Of a stretch of DNA of 64,000 bases, positions 7,703 through 15,141 are shown one piece after another. Position numbers and translations under genes: made by a program. The notes under the pieces were generated by a model, which worked only from the letters and a program-made list of their open reading frames with translations, was not told the origin of the DNA and searched no databases. The first letter of the stretch is position 1; every line of letters starts with the position of its first letter. The DNA is from Pseudomonadota bacterium (GTDB taxonomy: Bacteria > Pseudomonadota > Gammaproteobacteria > Steroidobacterales > Steroidobacteraceae): assembly GCA_021816775.1 (NCBI GenBank), contig JAKAXA010000013.1:41565-105564 (forward strand), given 5' to 3'.

Positions 7703-10039
7703 ATGACAGACCCAGTCACAATGTCCGCAGCGAGCCACGAAGACGGCGTCGGCAACGTCCTCAAGTGGGTGCTGCTTGCGGTCGCTGTCGTGACGTTCGC
7801 GCTGTTTGGCTGGGCGACCAGCCGCACCTACCAGCTCGCCCCGCCCACCCCGGCGCGCTTCCTCGCGCCCAACGGCGCGACCGTGCTCACGGCGGCAGAC
7901 ATCGAGGCGGGCAAAGCCGGCTTCCAGCGCGCCGACCTCATGGACTACGGGAGCCTCTACGGCATGGGCTCCTATTTCGGTGAAGACTACACGGCCGCGA
8001 ACCTCGTCAAGCTCGCCGCGCTCACCGAGCAGAGCCTCGCCATGGAGCGATTTGGCAAGCCCTACCGGGCGCTCTCGCCGGGCGATCGCTATGAGGTCAG
8101 GACGGCGATGCGCCAAGCGTTGCAGGGCATCGATCTGACGCAGTCCGTCGTATCGCTGCCGGACGCGGTGGCGCGATCGATCGCGGCGCTGCGTGCTCAG
8201 ATCGCGAGCGCCCTGCTCAAGCCGGACTATGCCAGGGGCTGGACGCAGGCTCACAGCCTCGATGCCGCCAGCGCCGCGCAGACCGCCGATTTCCTGATCT
8301 ACTCGTCGATCACGACGGTCGCCCGCCGCCCCGGCGGTGTGGCCTCCCGGACGCAGAACTGGCCGTACGAGCCTCTGGTCGGCAACACTCCCACGACCAG
8401 CACATTCATCTGGACGTGGGTCAGCTTCTGCTTCACTTTCTTCGCCTTCGGCGCAGTGATCTTTCTGTATGAGCGCTATATCCACGGCCCCGACCCGGGG
8501 ATCATGGAGCCGGTTCTGGCGTTGCGGCCGCTGACGGCGAGCCAGCGGCGCATCGGCAAGTACTTCCTGGCGGTCGCGGCAGTGCTGCTGCTGCAAATCC
8601 TCGCCGGCACCGTGATGGCGCACTACTACACCGACCGCAGCAGCTTCTACGGCATTCCCGTCGATCGGTTCCTGCCGTTCAACTTCGCCCGCGACGTGCA
8701 CATCCAGACCCCGATCGTCTGGATCGGCCTGTCGTGGATCGGCGCCGGGCTGTTTCTCGCGCCGATCATCGGGCGCGCCGAGTCCAGGGGGCAGGCCTGG
8801 CTGCTCGATGCGCTCTTCTGGGTGACGGTCGCGATCGTCGTTGGCGCGCTCGCCGGCAATTACCTCGACATCATGGGCTATCTGCACAAGGGCTGGTTCT
8901 GGTTCGGGCAGCAGGGCCTGTCCTACATCCAGCTCGGCCGGGCCTGGCAGATCGGCTTCTTCGCGGGCCTGGCGATCTGGAGCGCACTGATGTTCCGGGC
9001 GTTGTGGCCGAGCCGCGCAGCGATGCGCACCGCGACGCGGGCCTTCTGGTGCGGAGCGATCCGCCTGGAGCACCTGCTGTGGGCCTCCACGGCCAATATC
9101 GCGCTGCTTTACGCATTCGGCATGATCCCGCTCACCGGGATCGAGAAGTCCTTCACCATCACCGATTTCTGGCGCTGGTGGGTGGTGCACCTGTGGGTCG
9201 AGCAGTCCTTCGAGTTCTTCGCCGCCGCCGTGAGCGCCTACCTGCTGATGGCCACCGGGCTGGTCTCGCGTCAGCTGTCCGAACGGGCGGTGTATCTGGA
9301 GCTGATTCTGATCTTCCTCGGCGGCGTGCTCGGCACGGGACACCACATGTACTGGGTCGGCGAGCCCGGCCTGTGGGTTGCGGTCGGTTCGATGTTCTCC
9401 TTCATCGAGGTGCTGCCGCTTCTGCTGCTGGTCATCGAGGCGTTGCAGCAGCACCGTCTCATCAAGGCCGCGGGCAGCTTCCCGTACGGGCTCGCCTACC
9501 TCTACGTGATGGGGGCCGCGTTCTGGAACTTCGTCGGCGCCGGAGTCTTCGGCGGCGGCACGCTGAACGCACCGCTCGTCAACTATTACGAGCACGGCAC
9601 CTTCCTCACCCTCAATCACGCCCACACCGCGCTGTTCGGCGCTTTCGGCCTGCTCGGCATCGGGCTCATCTACTTCTGCCTGCGCTACGCCGCTGGCGAG
9701 CAGCACGCCTTCAGCGAGAAGGCCGGCCGCTGGGCCTTCTGGCTGTACAATGGCGGGCTGGCGCTGTGGATCGTGTTCAATTTCTTCCCCATCGGCTGGC
9801 CGCAGCTCGCCGCGGTCTACGAACATGGCTATGCCTACGCGCGCAGTCAGTCGTTCTATGCGACCACGACCTTGTGGCAATGGATGCGCATGCCCGGCGA
9901 CATCGTGTTTGCCGCGGGCGCGCTGCTGATGGCGTGGGATTTCCTGGTCAAGCTGCGCCCGCTCCAGCGCCGCTCGGTCGCTCCCGTCACTCGCGGAGCA
10001 GCCCCGCTGGCGCGGCAGGCTCATAAGGAGGCGCGTTGA
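7703..10039 (+). CDS. norZ: Quinol-dependent nitric oxide reductase, single subunit (qNOR)
   Basis: A 778-residue inner-membrane enzyme that reduces two NO to N2O with quinol electrons. The N-terminal extension up to about residue 230 is the cytochrome c-like domain without CxxCH, typical of qNOR. The heme-copper core follows with WWVVHLWVEQSFEFF (metal ligand H and the FeB-associated E), GTGHHMYWVG and LNHAHTALFG histidines. About 14 membrane segments are visible. ATG 7703 follows a GGAG. Its TGA overlaps the NnrS start region, so the two are co-expressed, probably under the DNR box at 7108 through fdxA. It detoxifies NO or completes a truncated denitrification chain; no nirS, nirK or nosZ lies in the window. 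Confidence 0.95.
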   Translation: MTDPVTMSAASHEDGVGNVLKWVLLAVAVVTFALFGWATSRTYQLAPPTPARFLAPNGATVLTAADIEAGKAGFQRADLMDYGSLYGMGSYFGEDYTAANLVKLAALTEQSLAMERFGKPYRALSPGDRYEVRTAMRQALQGIDLTQSVVSLPDAVARSIAALRAQIASALLKPDYARGWTQAHSLDAASAAQTADFLIYSSITTVARRPGGVASRTQNWPYEPLVGNTPTTSTFIWTWVSFCFTFFAFGAVIFLYERYIHGPDPGIMEPVLALRPLTASQRRIGKYFLAVAAVLLLQILAGTVMAHYYTDRSSFYGIPVDRFLPFNFARDVHIQTPIVWIGLSWIGAGLFLAPIIGRAESRGQAWLLDALFWVTVAIVVGALAGNYLDIMGYLHKGWFWFGQQGLSYIQLGRAWQIGFFAGLAIWSALMFRALWPSRAAMRTATRAFWCGAIRLEHLLWASTANIALLYAFGMIPLTGIEKSFTITDFWRWWVVHLWVEQSFEFFAAAVSAYLLMATGLVSRQLSERAVYLELILIFLGGVLGTGHHMYWVGEPGLWVAVGSMFSFIEVLPLLLLVIEALQQHRLIKAAGSFPYGLAYLYVMGAAFWNFVGAGVFGGGTLNAPLVNYYEHGTFLTLNHAHTALFGAFGLLGIGLIYFCLRYAAGEQHAFSEKAGRWAFWLYNGGLALWIVFNFFPIGWPQLAAVYEHGYAYARSQSFYATTTLWQWMRMPGDIVFAAGALLMAWDFLVKLRPLQRRSVAPVTRGAAPLARQAHKEAR

Positions 10040-10041
10040 AC

Positions 10042-11280
10042 ATGCACGCTGAGTCTGACACCGGCGCCCGGCGGACGCTGCTGTCCTACGGATTCCGGCC
10101 GTTCTTTCTGGCAGCGGCGCTGTGGGCGGCGATCGCGCTCGCGCTGTGGATCACGATGCTCCTGACGGGGCTTGAGCTCCCGAGCCGCCTCGCTCCGCTC
10201 GACTGGCATATCCATGAGATGCTCTTCGGTTTCGTGCCGGCCGCGGTGGCGGGCTTTCTGCTGACTGCCATTTCCAACTGGACGGGCCGCCGTCCCGTGA
10301 GCGGCGCGCTGCTGGGGCTGCTCCTGAGTCTGTGGCTCCTGGGACGCCTTGATGAGCTGCTCAGCGCGTTCTTCCCCGCATGGCTTGCGATCGCCGCGGA
10401 CCTCGCCTTCCCCTTCGCGCTCACCGCGGTCGTGGCCCATGAGATCATCGCATCGCGCAACCGGCGCAACTACCAGATGATCGCCCCGATTGCGGTGATC
10501 GCTCTGGCGCAGTTGCTCATGGATCTCGGCGCGCAGGGCGGTGTCACGGCGCTCACCGGCTACGGCTGGCGGCTCGGCCTGGTTGCGATTCTCATTCTGA
10601 TCTCGGTGGTGGGCGGGCGCATCGTGCCGAGCTTCACGCGCAACTGGCTGGCCGCGCGCGGGACGAACCGGCTGCCGCCGGCGGCCGGGCGGCTGGATCA
10701 GGTCTCCCTGGCGGCGCTGCATGCGGCACTCATGGCCTGGGTGCTCTTTCCGTCGGCGCGACTCACCGGAGTGGCGCTGCTAGCCGGCGCAGCGCTCAAT
10801 CTGTGGCGCGTGCTTCGCTGGCGGGGCTCCGCGACACGCTCGGAAGCGCTGCTCCTGGTCCTGCACGTCGGATATCTGTGGCTGGTCGCGGGTGTCGCCG
10901 CGCTGGGCGTCGCGATTCTCGATCCCGGCTTCCCGCTCGATGCCGCGATCCACTCGCTCACCGCTGGCGCAATCGGCACCATGATTCTCGCGGTCATGAC
11001 CCGCGTCAGCCGCGGACACACGGGTCGAGCGCTCTCTGCGGATGGCGCCACCATTCTCATCTACGTGATGGTCATCCTGGCGGCTGCGGCGCGGATCACC
11101 GCGGCGCTCGTGCCCGTCGTTTGGGAAGAATTCCTGCTCGGGGCCGCCGCGCTGTGGATCGGCGCGTTTGGGCTGTTCGCGGTGCGCTACGGTCCGTTCC
11201 TGCTTCGGCGCCGAAGCGCGTCGGGTGCCGCGCAAGCCGTGGCCGTCCAGGTCCCGAGGACGGCTTCCAGCCCGCATTGA
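10042..11280 (+). CDS. nnrS: NnrS family heme/copper membrane protein
   Basis: About 412 residues with roughly twelve membrane segments and the NnrS opening YGFRPFFLAAALWAA and DWHIHEMLFGF, whose histidines are typical heme/copper ligands. NnrS proteins protect against nitrosative stress, and their genes commonly follow Nor genes. The ORF-track start is a TTG at 10036 overlapping the qNOR stop. I prefer the ATG at 10042, 11 bp after AAGGAG. The tight coupling to norZ shows one transcript. The exact activity of NnrS is unresolved in the family. Confidence 0.9.
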   Translation: MHAESDTGARRTLLSYGFRPFFLAAALWAAIALALWITMLLTGLELPSRLAPLDWHIHEMLFGFVPAAVAGFLLTAISNWTGRRPVSGALLGLLLSLWLLGRLDELLSAFFPAWLAIAADLAFPFALTAVVAHEIIASRNRRNYQMIAPIAVIALAQLLMDLGAQGGVTALTGYGWRLGLVAILILISVVGGRIVPSFTRNWLAARGTNRLPPAAGRLDQVSLAALHAALMAWVLFPSARLTGVALLAGAALNLWRVLRWRGSATRSEALLLVLHVGYLWLVAGVAALGVAILDPGFPLDAAIHSLTAGAIGTMILAVMTRVSRGHTGRALSADGATILIYVMVILAAAARITAALVPVVWEEFLLGAAALWIGAFGLFAVRYGPFLLRRRSASGAAQAVAVQVPRTASSPH

Positions 11281-11415
11281 CCAGTCGCTGCGCAGGAGCC
11301 TTCATCGACGCCACCACGGCACACTCGCCCGCTTCGCGATGCCGGGCTCGTCCCCGCAACCCTCGCGACGATGCCGATCGCCGCTGCACCCAGCCGCAGC
11401 GGCTTCGCGGCTCAC

Positions 11416-11838
11416 TCAGGCGGCGCCGCGCAACTCGGCAAACAGGCCCTTCTCCTCCCGCTCGTGGTGGTGCTCCACCACGTGCTTTAAGGTCTTCTCC
11501 TCATCAAGCAGCGCGATCATCGCTGCAGCCGTCACCCCGAACCGGCGTGCGCGGGCCAATCGTTCCATGGCTTTGCGCACGAACTGCTCAATGCGGCGGT
11601 GTTCTGCCAGGTAGACCTCTGGTCCCCACCGGGATCGGCCGGCGCGGCAGTGCGCCAGCAGGTGCCGTTCCTCGAATTGCATGTGGGCTCGCAAGCGTTG
11701 CTCATACTCCACGAGCAGCTGCGCCGCCTGCGCCCAGCGGCGCTCCACCAAGGCCTCCTGATGTCGCGCGAACACTTCACCGAGGGCAAGATGTTGCGCA
11801 AGAAGGTCATCGATATGTCGGGCTGGCATCCTCATCAC
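11416..11838 (-). CDS. Hemerythrin-like protein
   Basis: A 140-residue four-helix protein with the hemerythrin ligand pattern: HIDDLLAQH near the start, HMQFEERHLL in the middle, and EHHHEREEKGLF at the end. This supports a di-iron site that binds O2 or NO. Several ATGs lie together at the start (MMRMPARH); the first is used. It follows a small conserved-looking gene after 21 bp and an AhpD-like gene further upstream. All read leftward from the FNR/DNR box at 12725. It likely acts as a cytoplasmic NO or O2 sink, or as an iron supplier for cluster repair. Confidence 0.85.
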   Translation of the reverse strand: MMRMPARHIDDLLAQHLALGEVFARHQEALVERRWAQAAQLLVEYEQRLRAHMQFEERHLLAHCRAGRSRWGPEVYLAEHRRIEQFVRKAMERLARARRFGVTAAAMIALLDEEKTLKHVVEHHHEREEKGLFAELRGAA

Positions 11839-11859
11839 CCCGGGAAAGCAGGCTCTCTC

Positions 11860-12120
11860 TCAAATGACGCCGTCTCCGGCGAGCCACTCCTGAAATTCGC
11901 GCATCGAGTTCTCGAACTGCGGCTTGTAGGAGGGATCACAGGCGTGGCTCCTCGGGTCGCGTACAGTGTCGCGATAAATAGCAAGCGTACGCACGACCCA
12001 GGCACGTGCCGCCTCCGAACCATCGCGTCGCACCAGAAACGCGATCCGGTCGAATTCGGATCGCGGCTCGAGATGGGAACATCGCAGGGGCGATCCCATC
12101 CGGCCGATCCCTGCGCTCAC
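11860..12120 (-). CDS. Small hypothetical protein in hemerythrin operon
   Basis: An 86-residue protein rich in charged and aromatic residues (ARAWVVRTLAIYRDTVRD, then SMREFQEWLAG). It reads as two helices with a linker and has no membrane segment or signal peptide. I do not recognise a named domain. It lies 21 bp before the hemerythrin gene and 128 bp after the AhpD-like gene on the same strand. That makes it a probable member of the unit controlled by the FNR/DNR palindrome at 12725. The N-terminal 20 residues are of low complexity and the true start could be internal. Confidence 0.6.
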   Translation of the reverse strand: MSAGIGRMGSPLRCSHLEPRSEFDRIAFLVRRDGSEAARAWVVRTLAIYRDTVRDPRSHACDPSYKPQFENSMREFQEWLAGDGVI

Positions 12121-12248
12121 GGATCAGCTGCCGCGAGTCCCCGATCCCTGGGGAACGCTGCGCGCAACGAACCGTGCTGCGCTCGTGTCGGGCAGCGCAT
12201 TGAGCTTCATGTTCAAGCCCGCCGGACCACCTGACCCGTGGCAGTGAG

Positions 12249-12632
12249 TCATCCTGGCCCCGCCGAGGCGCCATGCAGCTGCGTTGTGCCCGCCTGACAG
12301 ACCCCGGCCTCCTCCATGGCCGACAGCGCGACAATGGAGTGCGCGTAGGCGCCTCCGGCGCGCATTTCCGCCGCAACCCAGATCGCTTCCATGATCTCCT
12401 CTGGCCGCGCGCCATGCCTGAGCGCCGCTTGGGTATGCCCGCGGATGCAATAGGGGCATTGCGTCACATGCGCCACGGCGACGGCGATCAACTGCTTCGT
12501 TTTGGTCGGTAGCGCGCCGTCTGCGAATACCTCGCGGCTGAATGCCTCAAACGCCTGCTCGGCTTTCGGGGCGAGCGTGCGCCGCTGCGCGCTCCATTTC
12601 GGTGCGGAGCTCGGATAGACAGACTCGCTCAT
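12249..12632 (-). CDS. Carboxymuconolactone decarboxylase/AhpD family protein
   Basis: A 127-residue all-helical protein with the AhpD-type redox motif CPYCIRGH followed by ARPEEIMEAIWVAAEMRAGG. The CxxC plus histidine predicts thiol peroxidase or disulfide reductase activity rather than decarboxylation. The start ATG 12632 is preceded by GAGGAG and matches the family opening (MSESVYPSSAP). An FNR/DNR palindrome lies about 99 bp upstream. With the downstream small gene and hemerythrin it forms a leftward unit of likely nitrosative or oxidative stress defence. Confidence 0.85.
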   Translation of the reverse strand: MSESVYPSSAPKWSAQRRTLAPKAEQAFEAFSREVFADGALPTKTKQLIAVAVAHVTQCPYCIRGHTQAALRHGARPEEIMEAIWVAAEMRAGGAYAHSIVALSAMEEAGVCQAGTTQLHGASAGPG

Positions 12633-12724
12633 ACGCGTTCTCCTCCATGGGGGGATCTGCCGGGGAGGCTGTGACTTCAATCCCGCGCAGGCAGAGAGCT
12701 TGCGCAACCGGCGCGGATACTGCC

Positions 12725-12738
12725 TTGACCGGTATCAA
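12725..12738. promoter_or_regulatory. FNR/DNR-type operator TTGACCGGTATCAA
   Basis: TTGAC-N4-ATCAA palindrome upstream of the AhpD-like gene (leftward) and, more distantly, of the NDH-2 gene (rightward, 271 bp). It is the fourth such site in the first 13 kb and could serve both directions. Confidence 0.7.
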
Positions 12739-12795
12739 GGGCAGCGGCGCTGCTCAGCGGGTCGATGCACCGAACATGGCGCTGCGGGTACCACC

Positions 12796-12948
12796 ATGAC
12801 CGGTCGAATCCTGGAATTGTTCCAGAAGCGGGACACCTCGGCGCCTCGCGCGCACCGATGGCGCAATGAACTCGCAAACGAGGCCGGGGACGGGTTGATA
12901 TCCGCACAGTTACCGATGGCGCTCGACCCGGGTCCGGTGGCTGAATGA
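12796..12948 (+). CDS. Possible 50-residue hypothetical protein
   Basis: A short frame beginning MTGRILELFQKRDTSAPRAH lies between the FNR/DNR box at 12725 and the NDH-2 gene, transcribed with the latter. No clear ribosome binding site or known domain is visible. It is reported only because it starts shortly after a regulatory site. It could equally be leader sequence of the NDH-2 mRNA. Confidence 0.25.
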   Translation: MTGRILELFQKRDTSAPRAHRWRNELANEAGDGLISAQLPMALDPGPVAE

Positions 12949-13002
12949 CGAGTGCGTACGCGAACCTTGAGGGGACCGGCCGACAGCGCTGCGCGTGAGG
13001 CG

Positions 13003-14505
13003 ATGATTTCACACACTCGAGACGAGCCGACGCTCATGACGGCCGCGGATGACCCCGCGCGATCCGAGCATGAGGCGCCGAGTCCGCGCAAAGCGGACGG
13101 CCCAGCCGGTCAGGATCCGGCGGCACGCCCGAGCGCGAGCGACCCACAGCATGCGCCCGCCACGGCGGTATCCCCAGGTCCACCCGCACGCCGCACGCAG
13201 CCGCACAAGATCGTCATTGTCGGTGGTGGCGCGGGTGGCTTGGAGCTCGCCACGATGTTGGGCGACAAGTTCGGCAAGCGAGGACGTGCGCGCATTGAGC
13301 TCATTGACCGGGAGCGCACGCACCTGTGGAAGCCGCTGCTGCACGAGGTCGCGGCCGGCAGCATGGACCTGAGCGTCCACGAGCTGAGCTATCTCGCCCA
13401 GTCCCACTGGCATCACTTCCGATTCCGGCTGGGACAGATGATCGGCCTCGACCGAGCGCGGCGCGAGGTGCATGTCGCTTCCGTGCTCGATGAGGCCGGC
13501 GCGCAGATCACCGCCGAGCGCCTCTACACCTATGACACCCTGGTCATCGCGGTGGGCAGTCTGACCAATGACTTCGGCACCCCGGGCGTCAAGGAGCACG
13601 CCATTGCGCTCGAGACCACCGCCTCGGCGGCGCGCTTCCACCGCCGTCTGGTCGATTCCCTGATCCGTGCCCACGACCAGCGCGAGCCGCTGCGGCCGCC
13701 GCAGCTGCAGGTCGCGATCATCGGCGCGGGCGCCACGGGCGTCGAGCTGGCAGCGGAGCTGCACAACACCACCCGCGATCTGGTGTCCTTCGGGCTGGAC
13801 CGGATCGACCCGGACGAGGACATCCAGCTCATTCTGATCGAAGCCTCACCACGAATCCTGCCGGCGTTGCCCGAGAGACTCTCCGATGCCGCCGCGTCAC
13901 TGCTCGGCAAGCTTGGCGTACGGCTGCGCACCGGCGCGCGCGTCGCCGAAGTCATGAAGGACGGCGTCAGACTCGCGGACGGTCAATTCATTCCCGCGGA
14001 GCTGGTGGTCTGGGCGGCCGGCGTCAAGGCGCCGGATCTTCTTCGGGATCTCGATGGGCTCGAGACCAATGGAGTGAACCAGCTGATCGTGGGCGCGACT
14101 CTGCAGACCAGCCGCGATGAGAATGTCTTCGCCATCGGCGACTGCGCCGCCTGTCCGTGGCTCGGCAGAGAGGGCAATGTTCCGCCGCGCGCCCAGGCGG
14201 CGCACCAGCAGGCCGCTCACATGGTCAAGCAGATGCAACGGCGTTTCGGCGGGAAGCCCCTGCTGCCCTACCGCTACCGCGACTTCGGCTCCCTCGTGTC
14301 CTTGGGCCGGCACAGCACGGTCGGCAATCTGATGGGCGCGCTGGTCGGCGGAAACCTGATGCTCGAGGGTTACTTCGCCCGGCTGATGTACCACTGGCTG
14401 CGCAAGATGCACGAGCTCGCGCTGCATGGCCCCACGAAGGTGACCCTGGATACGCTGGCCAGGCTGATCACCCGACGAACGGAGCCGCACGTCAAGCTGC
14501 ATTGA
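13003..14505 (+). CDS. ndh: Type II NADH dehydrogenase (NDH-2)
   Basis: A flavoprotein of about 500 residues that oxidises NADH and reduces quinone without pumping protons. The FAD motif IVIVGGGAGGLELA is at about residue 70 and the second nucleotide motif IIGAGATGVELA is central, followed by the TSRDENVFAIGDCAA FAD signature. The C-terminal part holds YFARLMYHWLRKMHELAL, the amphipathic membrane anchor of NDH-2. The first 60 residues are polar, proline/alanine-rich and not conserved, so the start is uncertain (GTG 12952, ATG 13003 or ATG 13036). I use 13003, which follows GTGAGG. It could feed the quinol pool used by qNOR. Confidence 0.85.
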   Translation: MISHTRDEPTLMTAADDPARSEHEAPSPRKADGPAGQDPAARPSASDPQHAPATAVSPGPPARRTQPHKIVIVGGGAGGLELATMLGDKFGKRGRARIELIDRERTHLWKPLLHEVAAGSMDLSVHELSYLAQSHWHHFRFRLGQMIGLDRARREVHVASVLDEAGAQITAERLYTYDTLVIAVGSLTNDFGTPGVKEHAIALETTASAARFHRRLVDSLIRAHDQREPLRPPQLQVAIIGAGATGVELAAELHNTTRDLVSFGLDRIDPDEDIQLILIEASPRILPALPERLSDAAASLLGKLGVRLRTGARVAEVMKDGVRLADGQFIPAELVVWAAGVKAPDLLRDLDGLETNGVNQLIVGATLQTSRDENVFAIGDCAACPWLGREGNVPPRAQAAHQQAAHMVKQMQRRFGGKPLLPYRYRDFGSLVSLGRHSTVGNLMGALVGGNLMLEGYFARLMYHWLRKMHELALHGPTKVTLDTLARLITRRTEPHVKLH

Positions 14506-14577
14506 CGCCCCGCTCCACCGCGGCGCGCACAGCGGCGCCGAGCGGCGCGCCGGGTCACCCCCGCGGCCGGCCCGCGC

Positions 14578-15081
14578 CTACGGGCTGATCTGCACCTCGA
14601 TCGGTGTAGTGCCCCGCAGCGTCGCGAGGATCACGCAGTAGCGCTCCGCAGTCCGCACCAGCCGTTCGCGGGCAGCCTGATCCGCCGAGCTGTCGAGCTC
14701 GAAGCGCAGCGTGATGCGTTGGATTCCGACCGGGACCGTCTTGTCGACGGCGAGCGTGCCGCGCGCATCCCAGACCCCTTCGGCAACGATCCGCCCGCCC
14801 GTGACCGCAACCCCCGTGGCGGTGGCGACGGCAAGCAGCGTGACCCCGGCGCACGCCGCAAGAGCCTCGAGCAGCATGTCCGCGGAACAGGCCGCCGCTC
14901 CGGTGCCGCCGGTTGCAGGGTGCAGGCCGGCGACGCTCGGGCGGTCCGGCACGAGCCGCACGGCGAGGGAGGCGGGCTCGAGACTCACCTCGATTCGCGA
15001 AGTGACGAGCGCCGAGTCCGGCGTGGATCGATACGCCTGCTTGATGGGCGTCTGCAGCGCCCGTAGTTCGTCAGCATTCAT
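14578..15081 (-). CDS. OsmC/Ohr family protein
   Basis: A 167-residue OsmC-fold protein. The central segment LLEALAACAGVTLLAVA carries the reactive cysteine region, and the second cysteine lies in RYCVILATLRG. These two cysteines reduce organic hydroperoxides or act on osmotic stress signals in the family. The start ATG 15081 follows a GGAG. It is about 60 bp downstream of the secreted S9 peptidase gene on the same strand, but a shared transcript is uncertain. Confidence 0.85.
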   Translation of the reverse strand: MNADELRALQTPIKQAYRSTPDSALVTSRIEVSLEPASLAVRLVPDRPSVAGLHPATGGTGAAACSADMLLEALAACAGVTLLAVATATGVAVTGGRIVAEGVWDARGTLAVDKTVPVGIQRITLRFELDSSADQAARERLVRTAERYCVILATLRGTTPIEVQISP

Positions 15082-15141
15082 CGCGGCCGCTCCACTTCAG
15101 TAACACCTCGGCGCACAGCACGCGGGCGGGTTTGCGCCGGT

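Noticed and set aside
7595-10024. 809-residue minus-strand ORF
   Set aside because: Antisense to qNOR; composition (Arg/Gln/His-rich, no domain) is that of a GC-rich shadow.
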